Source of the DNA: Spirochaetaceae bacterium
Lineage (GTDB): Bacteria; Spirochaetota; Spirochaetia; SZUA-6; RPPD01
DNA: 5,489 bases
Assembly: GCA_003818675.1 (NCBI GenBank)
Contig: RPPD01000182.1
Span: forward strand, 1-5,489
Direction: 5' to 3'
The notes under the pieces were generated by a model. The model ran no database searches and was not told where the DNA came from. It worked only from the letters and a program-made list of their open reading frames with translations. Shown piece after piece: positions 1-5,489 of this stretch. The translations under genes were made by a program, and so were the position numbers. Position 1 is the first letter of the stretch. Every line of letters starts with the position of its first letter.

Positions 1-272
1 ATCTTGTTCAACATGTCAGCATATGAATCACTTCCATTGGAAATATTGATAATTCCTGATTTACTCAAAAGTGCGTCATCAAGCAGCAGACCATGTGAAT
101 CAGCCAATAGAAGTGTATTGTTTACAGGAGTTGAAAAAGTCTCTATCTGTTGGATGAAGCGTGCCTTGTATTCATTTTGACTGTAAATGGGGTCCACAAA
201 TAAATAAACCATGAAATTTATCAGCAATACGCCAAGAAGGAATACTGAAAATTGCTTCAAAAACTTCTTCAT
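1..272 (-). CDS. Membrane-anchored SGNH-like protein, partner of the MBOAT gene (partial, 3' end outside window)
   Basis: Only the first 90 codons are visible; the gene runs off the left edge. The protein starts MKKFLKQF and has one hydrophobic segment at about residues 8-27, which suggests an uncleaved anchor with the rest in the periplasm. Residues 53-60 read TLLLADSH, which resembles block I of SGNH/GDSL hydrolases (usually GDS), with S59 the candidate nucleophile; the following 'NISNGSDSY' also fits this group. The ATG lies 8 bp after the MBOAT stop and has an AGGGG ribosome site five bases upstream, so the two genes almost certainly form an operon. In known systems of this layout (AlgI with AlgJ/AlgX, for example) the MBOAT protein moves an acyl group across the membrane and the SGNH-type partner transfers it to the glycan. 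That role is inferred from context and one motif; the catalytic Asp/His block would lie outside the window. Confidence 0.72.
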   Translation of the reverse strand, partial: MKKFLKQFSVFLLGVLLINFMVYLFVDPIYSQNEYKARFIQQIETFSTPVNNTLLLADSHGLLLDDALLSKSGIINISNGSDSYADMLNK

Positions 273-280
273 CACAACCC

Positions 281-1735
281 CTAAAACTGGAAATATATGA
301 ATTCAATTACCTGCGAATTGTTTGCAAACAGATAAATTGATAATACTATTGAATAATAAAAAGCCCACCTGAAAGGTTTCTTAAGAGAAGCGGTCAATTT
401 GTCAATCGCATATCTGCCTTCTCTTCCAAGCCACTCGATTGTCATGAAAATAATGGCAAGGATAATTACCAGCAGAGCTCTCTGCCTGTCTGGAAATACA
501 GGGATAGTAAAAAGAGAAGGTGATAAAATTGTGCCAATATAACTGAAGGCATGGTCAAGACTGAGCGCCCTGAAGAAAATCCATGCAAAGACTGTCAATG
601 AAAAAGTGATTATTAGAGATACCAGCTCTTTTAACGGTGGAATCAGTTTTCCCTGCGCTATTATACCCATGTTTTTCCTGTTTTTGTCAGTGAGTAAAAG
701 GGGCAAAAAGTAAATGGCGTTTAACGCCCCCCACACGATAAATGTCCAGTTTGCCCCATGCCAGAAACCGCTCACAATGAAAATTATCAATGTATTTCTG
801 ATTCTTTGCAGCTTGTTCCCTTTGCTTCCGCCAAGAGGAATATACAAGTAATCCCTGAACCATGTTGAAAGTGAAATATGCCATCTTCGCCAGAACTCTG
901 CGATATCCCTGGAAAAATACGGGAATGCAAAGTTTGTCATAATCTGGAAACCAAGCAGTTTTGCTGTTCCGATCGCTATGTCAGAGTATCCTGAAAAATC
1001 ACAATAGATCTGGAATGTAAAAAAAAGCACGCCCAAAAGCAGTGTGCTTCCCGAATATGAGGATGAATTATTGAATATCAGGTTCGCGAAAATCGCGCAG
1101 TTGTCAGCAATGACGATCTTTTTGAAAAATCCCCACAATAACTGCTTCATCCCGTCAACGGCTTCCGGATATCTTAATGTCCTTTTTTTAAAAAACTGGG
1201 GCAGAAGATTTATTGCCCTTTCAATTGGCCCTGCTACGAGCTGCGGGAAAAAACTGACAAAGGCCATGAAGGCAATAAAATTCCTGGTTGGTTTCATTTG
1301 CCTGCGATAGACATCAATAGAATATGAGAGTGTCTGAAAAGTGTAAAAGCTGATGCCAACAGGAAGGATAATATTCAGAGATTGCGCCTGAAATTCAAAG
1401 CCAAAGAATGTGAAAGCATTGATAAAATTGTCCACGAAAAAGTTGAAATACTTGAAAAAGCCCAAAAGCCCGAAGTTTCCCACAAGCGATGCGGCAAGCA
1501 GCAGTTTCCGTTTTGTCGTGTTTTCCTGATTTTCAAGAAGCATCCCCACAACGTAATCAAGTATGGAGCTTGCGAGGATAAGGGAAAGGAAACGCCAGTC
1601 CCACCATCCATAAAACACCAGACTGGCGATGACAATCAGGACGTTCTGGAATTTATAGCTTTTTTTAAATACAAACCAGTAGAGAATGAATACAATTGGC
1701 AGAAAAATTGCAAAATCAATTGAATTAAAAAGCAT
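281..1735 (-). CDS. MBOAT family membrane O-acyltransferase (AlgI/DltB-like), complete
   Basis: A 484-residue polytopic membrane protein with about ten hydrophobic stretches, the usual length for AlgI-like MBOAT proteins. Family hallmarks appear in order: the start MLFNSIDFAIFLP, FYGWWDWRFL (41-50), LPVGISFYTFQ (124-134), QLVAGPIER (165-173), FWRRWHISLSTWFRDYLYIP (281-300), SGFWHGANW (322-330) and the typical terminal IYFQF. H326 in the WHGAN motif is the expected catalytic histidine, and H286 in WRRWH is the second conserved one. Members take an acyl group, commonly acetyl, from a cytoplasmic donor and pass it to an extracytoplasmic acceptor such as alginate, other polysaccharides or teichoic acid. 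The substrate here cannot be read from the sequence. The start is well supported by the family N-terminus although no clear Shine-Dalgarno site precedes it. It is followed closely by an SGNH-like partner, and a good promoter lies just upstream. Its DNA is more AT-rich than that of the signalling genes to the right. Confidence 0.95.
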   Translation of the reverse strand: MLFNSIDFAIFLPIVFILYWFVFKKSYKFQNVLIVIASLVFYGWWDWRFLSLILASSILDYVVGMLLENQENTTKRKLLLAASLVGNFGLLGFFKYFNFFVDNFINAFTFFGFEFQAQSLNIILPVGISFYTFQTLSYSIDVYRRQMKPTRNFIAFMAFVSFFPQLVAGPIERAINLLPQFFKKRTLRYPEAVDGMKQLLWGFFKKIVIADNCAIFANLIFNNSSSYSGSTLLLGVLFFTFQIYCDFSGYSDIAIGTAKLLGFQIMTNFAFPYFSRDIAEFWRRWHISLSTWFRDYLYIPLGGSKGNKLQRIRNTLIIFIVSGFWHGANWTFIVWGALNAIYFLPLLLTDKNRKNMGIIAQGKLIPPLKELVSLIITFSLTVFAWIFFRALSLDHAFSYIGTILSPSLFTIPVFPDRQRALLVIILAIIFMTIEWLGREGRYAIDKLTASLKKPFRWAFYYSIVLSIYLFANNSQVIEFIYFQF

Positions 1736-1753
1736 AATAATTTACTGGTAGAA

Positions 1754-1782
1754 ATTATATATGACAGGTCTGGATTAATCAA
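1754..1782 (-). promoter_or_regulatory. Candidate sigma70-type promoter for the MBOAT/SGNH operon
   Basis: On the minus strand a -35-like TTGATT (1782-1777) is followed after exactly 17 bp by a perfect -10 TATAAT (1759-1754). Transcription would start near 1747, leaving only about 12 nt before the MBOAT ATG at 1735. That fits the lack of a visible ribosome site and suggests a nearly leaderless mRNA. The region is AT-rich, so a chance match is possible. Confidence 0.55.
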
Positions 1783-1817
1783 AGAGAAATATTATTTTTA
1801 CTTGCATCAAGGCACAG

Positions 1818-2259
1818 ATGGACAACATCGGTTTTAAAAAAATTGAAAAAGAACAATATCAGGAAATTACCGAGATTTACAATCATTATGTTCTTAATTC
1901 AACCGCCACTTATCATGTCGGGGAACTTACGGTTCAGGGGCGGGATTGAATATGCATTTCAATTCCCCGGATAATTGGGGTTTGGGTTTTTTATTCATTT
2001 ACGGTTTCGGCCCGGAAGCGGGAAGTATAACATTCAATTTTGTCGCTTTTTTTGATGTGCCCGGAAATGATAATCTGGTCATTCCGCTTTATATACGTCC
2101 AGGCCTTGTCAATGGCGGATTTGTTTTTACCCGCTAATACGCCTGTTTGGAAGCAATGACCAGATTAAGGAATTCGAGGAGAATTTTAATTGGGTTATTC
2201 CAACAATTTCATGTGATCTGGGATTATGTTTCCCATTCCTTGATACTGGCTATATAAGC
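1818..2259 (+). pseudogene. Decayed GNAT N-acetyltransferase (phosphinothricin-acetyltransferase-like), frameshifted and truncated
   Basis: An ATG at 1818, preceded by AAGG at a good distance, opens a 43-codon frame ending in TGA at 1947-1949. It contains EIYNHYVLNSTATYH, which matches the N-terminal region of GNAT enzymes of the phosphinothricin acetyltransferase type (normally about 160-180 residues). Two later pieces in other frames fit the same family in the right order. LVIPLYIRPGLVNGGF (2075-2122) resembles the strand and P-loop entry usually seen as 'vsvYIkPGytGkGIG'. Positions 2155-2259 encode KEFEENFNWVIPTIS followed by a LDTGYIS end, resembling the helix, the 'vLIAtISgeN' strand and the 'lfeklGY' segment. 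Distances between the pieces fit a family protein, so at least two frameshifts are inferred. Nothing recognisable follows GY, so the C-terminus is missing. The stretch 1950-2074 shows no clear match. The N-terminal piece is fairly certain; the later pieces are a judgement by eye. An intact member would acetylate a small amine or amino-acid analogue. Confidence 0.6.
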
Positions 2260-2262
2260 CAG
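2246..2262. repeat. Small inverted repeat between convergent GNAT remnant and esterase gene
   Basis: CTGGCT and AGCCAG form a perfect 6-bp stem around the 5-base loop ATATA. It lies 12 bp beyond the esterase stop (2275), where a terminator would be expected for both converging units. Neither strand has a strong T-run directly after the stem: the plus strand gives CTTTCATGGGTTTTATTT and the minus strand TATCAAGG. A working intrinsic terminator is therefore doubtful. Confidence 0.3.
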
Positions 2263-2274
2263 CTTTCATGGGTT

Positions 2275-3135
2275 TTATTTGCCATTCTGCACCGGTGGTA
2301 CCTGTTTGGAGAGAAATGCTGATATTATTGCATAGTACTCATCCATATGTCCCCATGCTGAGTGGCCTTCATTTACAAGTGAATGCAGTTCAAGATAGAC
2401 ACCACTTTCTTTTGCACGCGAGACCAATTGTTCGGCAAATACATATGGCACTACATTGTCATTGGTTCCGTGAAAAACCAGAACTGGCGGGCCTCCTGCT
2501 TTCATAAGTGAAATGTCAAACAGTCCGCCCCAGAAATCAACTACTGCGCCAATCTTTATCCCGCAAAGACTATCCTGATTTCCATATGCGACATGAAGGG
2601 AAATAAAGGCGCCAGCTGAACCGCCGCCTATTATGATGTTGGATGTGTCAAACCTGTATTGTGTTCTATGTTCAGACAGGAAACAAAGCGCAGCTTTGGC
2701 ATCATCGATGGCGGCATCCGCAACCAGCTTCATTTTCTCCCGGGATGACCAATCTGCATTGCTTGACGCCAACAGGCGATAATTGATTGATGCGCATGCA
2801 AATCCAGCACGCGCAAAATACGTGGCGAGCTTTATCATTGGATCATCCCGTTTGTCTCCCTGATAAAATCCGCCGCCGTGTATCCATACCATGAGGGGGC
2901 GTATAACATTATTGTCATTATCCGGCTCATAAAGGTCAAGCGCGAGATTGACAGTGCGGCCTCTTGAGTCAGTGGATGTTTTGAAAACGATGTCGCTCGT
3001 CACCCGGACTTTTATGGATTGTTCTCCTGTGGACCTGTTTTCATCATTTGATTTGCATGAAACAGTGACGCAAATCCCCGCAATAATTAGCACGGTGCCA
3101 ATCAGAATGATGATTGCTTGACAGATTTCTCGCAT
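2275..3135 (-). CDS. Alpha/beta-hydrolase esterase with N-terminal lipoprotein-like signal
   Basis: A 286-residue protein of the HGGG-type carboxylesterase group (Aes/BD-FAE-like). It has the oxyanion motif HGGGF (86-90), the nucleophile elbow GGSAG with S173 (171-175), HGTNDNVVP carrying D226, and EGHSAWG carrying H258, so the Ser-Asp-His triad is complete. The N-terminus has a hydrophobic run at about 7-25 followed by VTVSC. C27 fits the loose lipobox pattern, so the enzyme is probably a lipoprotein or membrane-anchored and works outside the cytoplasm; the -3 threonine makes this less than ideal. The start is firm: AGGGAGG (3147-3141) sits five bases before the ATG. The gene stands alone, 103 bp after the HD-GYP gene, with a possible promoter of its own. 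The substrate is unknown. Removing acyl groups from envelope or plant-type glycans is possible but is only inferred from family and neighbourhood. Confidence 0.88.
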   Translation of the reverse strand: MREICQAIIILIGTVLIIAGICVTVSCKSNDENRSTGEQSIKVRVTSDIVFKTSTDSRGRTVNLALDLYEPDNDNNVIRPLMVWIHGGGFYQGDKRDDPMIKLATYFARAGFACASINYRLLASSNADWSSREKMKLVADAAIDDAKAALCFLSEHRTQYRFDTSNIIIGGGSAGAFISLHVAYGNQDSLCGIKIGAVVDFWGGLFDISLMKAGGPPVLVFHGTNDNVVPYVFAEQLVSRAKESGVYLELHSLVNEGHSAWGHMDEYYAIISAFLSKQVPPVQNGK

Positions 3136-3160
3136 AAGTGCCTCCCTGTATGCAAAACAA

Positions 3161-3166
3161 ATTATA
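3161..3166 (-). promoter_or_regulatory. Candidate -10 element upstream of the esterase gene
   Basis: A perfect TATAAT on the minus strand would give a start near 3154, about 19 nt before the esterase ATG and including its AGGGAGG ribosome site. No convincing -35 lies at 16-18 bp (best are TTTCAC or TTCACT), so it would be weak or activator-dependent. The rest of the 3136-3238 gap shows only a weak 5-bp stem and no T-run. Read-through from the c-di-GMP genes also remains possible. Confidence 0.35.
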
Positions 3167-3238
3167 ATTCATCCGGGAATACAGTGAAACATACACCACG
3201 TGCCGTGAACGCGCGCCGGCAGCATGTTTTTAGCACAG

Positions 3239-4408
3239 TCAATCCCGTGTATCACCGGCGTCAGTAAAGTGATGGATTGACGGTTCTTCTTGGTTGAATT
3301 GCCGCTGGAGAGATTTAAATTCAGGTATATTAATAATCTGCCCGTTATCGTCGCCATATTGTTTCTTGATGGAAAGTATCTCGTCCTGAATGGCAAAGAA
3401 AGCATCAACAACATCCGGATCAAAGTGGCTTCCCCTCCCTTCCCTGATAATTGCCAGCGACTTCTCCACGGAGAATGCTTCCTTATAGGGTCGTTTGGAG
3501 ATCAGCGCATCGAAAACATCCGCGATTGCCGTGATGCGGCCGGCGATGGGTATCTCCGTACCCTTTAGTCCATTTGGATAACCGCTGCCATCCCACCTCT
3601 CGTGATGGGACTGGGCTATAATCTCCCCCAATCTTATGAATTCGGCGTCCGAGCCCTGAAGGATTTTGGCGCCGATATCCGCGTGCCACTTCATGATTTT
3701 CCACTCCAGCGGGCTCAGCCGGGCAGGTTTCACCAGAATCATGTCGGGAATGCCAATCTTGCCCAAATCATGCATGGGCGCCGCATACAGAATGATTTCA
3801 ACAGCACTTTCATCCAGTCCAAGGCGGCGGGCAACGGCGGCGCAATACCGGCTCATGCGCTTGATATGCGCGCCTGTGTTCTCGTCCTTGTACTCAGAGG
3901 CCATGGACAACCGGTAAATTGTATCGAGTGAAGCCGCTTTTATTTTCTCAAAGGCTTGCTTTAATTCCTCGGTTCGCCTCGTTACCTCGGACTCCAGCTC
4001 TTTCTGATAATCGCTCATCAAGTCGTTGTAGGCCTTGACTTTTAACAACGAGCGGACCCGGGCAAAAAGCTCCATCTTATCAAAGGGCTTTGAAATAAAA
4101 TCATCACAACCGGCTTCAATCCCCTTTATCCGGTCCTCTGTTTCCCGCAAAGCGGTGACCAGGATTATCGGAAGCAGTCCATGTTTGGTGTCCTTCCTGA
4201 CCCTGCGGATAACTTCAAACCCATCCATTCCGGGCATCATCACGTCCAGCAGCATCAAATCGATTTGATTGCCGTCAAGTTTTTTCAGCGCATCTTCACC
4301 GCTTGCCGCTGAGATTATTCCATAACCCTCCGGAACAAGATGTGCTTCGAGAAGTTCAATGTTTTGGGGTTGGTCGTCAACAACCAGGATTACCGGTTTA
4401 TCTTTCAT
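3239..4408 (-). CDS. Response regulator with HD-GYP domain, predicted c-di-GMP phosphodiesterase (RpfG-like)
   Basis: A 389-residue two-domain protein. The receiver (about 5-120) has acidic D11/D12, phospho-acceptor D55 in LMLLDVMMPGMDG, T85 and K107 in ISKPFD, so it should be phosphorylatable. A charged, probably coiled-coil linker follows (about 125-160). The HD-GYP domain (about 160-340) has H181, the HD pair H213-D214 in MHDLGKIGIPD, H242, H268-H269 with HHERWDGSGYP, and D297 in ADVFDAL followed by SKRPYK. This is the full set expected of an active metal-dependent phosphodiesterase cleaving c-di-GMP to pGpG or GMP. The last 45 or so residues are polar with no recognised domain. The ATG follows the cyclase stop after 3 bp, with a ribosome site inside the previous gene's end, so the two are co-transcribed and probably translationally coupled. 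The receiver tail closely copies that of the upstream cyclase. The sensor kinase is not in the window. Confidence 0.95.
   Translation of the reverse strand: MKDKPVILVVDDQPQNIELLEAHLVPEGYGIISAASGEDALKKLDGNQIDLMLLDVMMPGMDGFEVIRRVRKDTKHGLLPIILVTALRETEDRIKGIEAGCDDFISKPFDKMELFARVRSLLKVKAYNDLMSDYQKELESEVTRRTEELKQAFEKIKAASLDTIYRLSMASEYKDENTGAHIKRMSRYCAAVARRLGLDESAVEIILYAAPMHDLGKIGIPDMILVKPARLSPLEWKIMKWHADIGAKILQGSDAEFIRLGEIIAQSHHERWDGSGYPNGLKGTEIPIAGRITAIADVFDALISKRPYKEAFSVEKSLAIIREGRGSHFDPDVVDAFFAIQDEILSIKKQYGDDNGQIINIPEFKSLQRQFNQEEPSIHHFTDAGDTRD
3992..4160 (-). repeat. Direct repeat copy A: receiver C-terminus and linker, HD-GYP gene
   Basis: This stretch pairs with 5321-5489 at a constant offset of 1329 bp. 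By hand count it differs at 23 of 169 positions, about 86% identity with no gaps. It encodes the receiver from V84/T85 through the post-receiver helix ending KELE. Beyond the KELE end (below 3992) similarity is lost. The other edge of the repeat is not visible because copy B is cut by the window end. Confidence 0.9.
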
Positions 4409-4420
4409 CAGTTATCCCTT
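4409..4420 (-). promoter_or_regulatory. Ribosome binding site overlapping the cyclase stop codon
   Basis: On the minus strand AAGGGA (4420-4415) forms the last two sense codons of the cyclase gene (Lys-Gly). It is followed by the TAA stop, then CTG, then the ATG of the HD-GYP gene. The six-base spacing is good, and the overlap suggests that ribosomes finishing the cyclase reinitiate on the phosphodiesterase. Confidence 0.75.
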
Positions 4421-5489
4421 ATTATAGAGCTGGTATCGGGCTCGCCCTGCCTGCTTGGCTTGATACATGGCGATATCGGCATTTTTCAGTAGAATGCGTT
4501 CGTCTAGCCCATCATTGGGAAAGATGGCAATACCTATACTCGATGTTACAACGAGTCGATGGTTGTCAACAAGAAAGGGCTTGCGAAACCGGTCGACAAT
4601 CTTTTGTGCAACCTGGATTGCGTCTTCGATTTTTTCCAGGTCGGGAAGGATCAGCACAAACTCGTCACCACCGAAACGCGCAACGGTATCACCTTCCCGC
4701 AGGCTTGCGCTGAGCCGCTCTGCTGTTTCTTTGAGAAGGATATCCCCGACATCATGTCCAAGGATGTCATTCACATCCTTGAAATTATCGAGATCGAACA
4801 TCATGATCCCAGCTTTTTTTTGATTCCTCCGGGCGTGGGTCAATGTAATGCCCAAACGATCGGAGAAAAGCTTCCGGTTGGGAAGACCCGTCAGGGAATC
4901 ATGGAAGGCCATCTGCCGGATCTTTTCCTCGGTCTGCTTGCGCTCGGTGATGTCCTCGATGGCCAGCAGGATAATCCGTTCCTTTCCCGACGCTCGCTGA
5001 ATTTGTCTGGCATTCAAAAGCATTGTGCGCCTTCCAATAGTAGTGAAATCATGCTCAACCTCATAACCGTCAAAGGTTGCCTTTTGGGGAAGGATGGTTT
5101 CAAGCAGTTCCCGCAGTTTGGGAATATCCCACTGTTTATTGCCCAGGTCATAGATGAGCTGACCAATTGTCTCTTCGGGTTTTACCCTAAAGACATCATA
5201 GAAGGAACGGCTGGCTTTGACAACTCTTAAATCTTTATCCAGGACGATGAGGGGTGCACGCACGGTATTGATGATGTTCTCGGCGTATTCGCGGGCTTCA
5301 TCCGCGGATATTTTTGTTGCCTCCAGCTCTTTTCGGTAATTGTCCATCAAGTCGTTGTAAGCTTTGACTTTTAACAGCGAGCGGACCCGGGCCAAAAGCT
5401 CCAGCTTGTCAACAGGCTTTGAAATAAAATCATCGCACCCGGCCTCAATTCCCTTTACCCGATCCTCGGTTTCCCGTAAAGCGGTCACC
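4412..5489 (-). CDS. Response regulator with PAS and GGDEF domains, predicted diguanylate cyclase (partial, 5' end outside window)
   Basis: The last 359 or so codons are visible. The frame is still open at the right edge, and the GTG there is an internal valine (matching V84 of the HD-GYP protein), not the start. Numbering from that valine, the receiver tail with ISKPVDK (22-28) is followed by a helix (33-57), a PAS domain (about 66-185) containing NTVRAPLIVLDKDLRVV and ending EDITERK, and a GGDEF domain (about 190-357). The GGDEF domain has HDSLTGLPNR, FDLDNFKDVND (231-241) with metal ligand D232, GHDVGD, and GGDEF at 273-277. An RxxD inhibitory site (R264-D267) lies five residues before GGDEF, so the enzyme should make c-di-GMP from two GTP and be product-inhibited. 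There is no EAL domain after it. The PAS domain has no visible cofactor signature and may sense a small ligand or aid dimerisation. The missing part should hold the phospho-acceptor Asp. The gene is coupled to the phosphodiesterase gene downstream. Confidence 0.95.
   Translation of the reverse strand, partial: VTALRETEDRVKGIEAGCDDFISKPVDKLELLARVRSLLKVKAYNDLMDNYRKELEATKISADEAREYAENIINTVRAPLIVLDKDLRVVKASRSFYDVFRVKPEETIGQLIYDLGNKQWDIPKLRELLETILPQKATFDGYEVEHDFTTIGRRTMLLNARQIQRASGKERIILLAIEDITERKQTEEKIRQMAFHDSLTGLPNRKLFSDRLGITLTHARRNQKKAGIMMFDLDNFKDVNDILGHDVGDILLKETAERLSASLREGDTVARFGGDEFVLILPDLEKIEDAIQVAQKIVDRFRKPFLVDNHRLVVTSSIGIAIFPNDGLDERILLKNADIAMYQAKQAGRARYQLYNKG
5321..5489 (-). repeat. Direct repeat copy B: receiver C-terminus and linker, cyclase gene
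   Basis: Partner of 3992-4160, about 86% identical in DNA by hand count. The repeat reaches the window edge, so the full duplicated unit is probably longer and may cover the whole receiver domain. Encoded residues differ mainly by conservative changes (RIKG/RVKG, PFDKME/PVDKLE, SDYQKE/DNYRKE). Confidence 0.9.

Noticed and set aside
1946..2137. 63-codon plus-strand open frame that might be a small gene
   Set aside because: It begins at a TTG overlapping the stop of the GNAT fragment, has no ribosome site that I trust, and part of it resembles a shifted GNAT segment, so it is better explained as part of the pseudogene.
3201..3222. TGCCG/CGGCA inverted repeat after the HD-GYP gene as a terminator
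   Set aside because: The stem is only 5 bp with an 11-12 base loop, and no T-run follows on the minus strand.
3602..3931. Plus-strand open frames opposite the HD-GYP domain
   Set aside because: They overlap a fully motif-bearing gene and show no family signature or independent ribosome site.
4559..5230. Long open frame (223 codons) on the plus strand opposite the cyclase gene
   Set aside because: It lies wholly opposite a gene with clear PAS and GGDEF domains, and its translation shows no recognisable motif. It is a shadow of the real coding strand.
5486..5488. GTG at the right edge as the start of the cyclase gene
   Set aside because: The residues align with V84-T85 of the neighbouring receiver, so the reading frame clearly continues beyond the window.
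1..5489. CRISPR array, tRNA, riboswitch or insertion-sequence ends
   Set aside because: Read on both strands, no regularly spaced repeats, cloverleaf-like sequence, conserved riboswitch core or terminal inverted repeat with transposase was seen. The only notable long repeat is the receiver duplication.

Overview
The window reads as a piece of a Gram-negative chromosome. A deltaproteobacterial or Desulfobacterota-like host is my guess, from the style of the response regulators and the mixed base composition; no rRNA or marker gene confirms it. Every intact gene lies on the minus strand, so it is described here from high to low coordinates. No CRISPR array, tRNA, rRNA, transposase or integrase was seen.

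Region 1 (5489 to 3239) is a cyclic-di-GMP signalling pair. The upstream gene enters from outside the window and encodes a receiver-PAS-GGDEF diguanylate cyclase. Three bases after its stop, a second gene encodes a receiver-HD-GYP phosphodiesterase. The receiver tails and following helix of the two proteins are close copies, about 86% identical in DNA over 169 bp. The pair therefore probably arose by duplication of an input domain attached to opposite outputs: one makes c-di-GMP, the other degrades it. Catalytic residues look intact in both.

Region 2 (3238 to 2275) holds a short intergenic stretch with a possible promoter, then a single alpha/beta-hydrolase esterase with an N-terminal membrane or lipoprotein signal and a complete Ser-Asp-His triad.

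Region 3 (about 2274 to 1736) has no intact gene. On the plus strand it carries what looks like a decayed GNAT N-acetyltransferase: a convincing N-terminus that stops after 43 codons, then further GNAT-like pieces in the two other frames at roughly the expected spacing. A small inverted repeat sits between its end and the convergent esterase gene. A good sigma70-type promoter for the next module lies just before the pseudogene start, on the opposite strand.

Region 4 (1735 to 1) is an acyl-transfer module: a complete AlgI/DltB-like MBOAT membrane O-acyltransferase, followed 8 bp later by the start of a membrane-anchored protein with an SGNH-hydrolase-like 'ADSH' block. Such pairs typically O-acetylate exported polysaccharides or other envelope glycans. 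This module is visibly more AT-rich than Region 1.

A functional link between c-di-GMP control, glycan acetylation and the esterase is attractive but unproven, because the units appear to be transcribed separately. I see no clearly undescribed system. The most notable items are the duplicated receiver in the opposing c-di-GMP pair and the frameshifted GNAT remnant.
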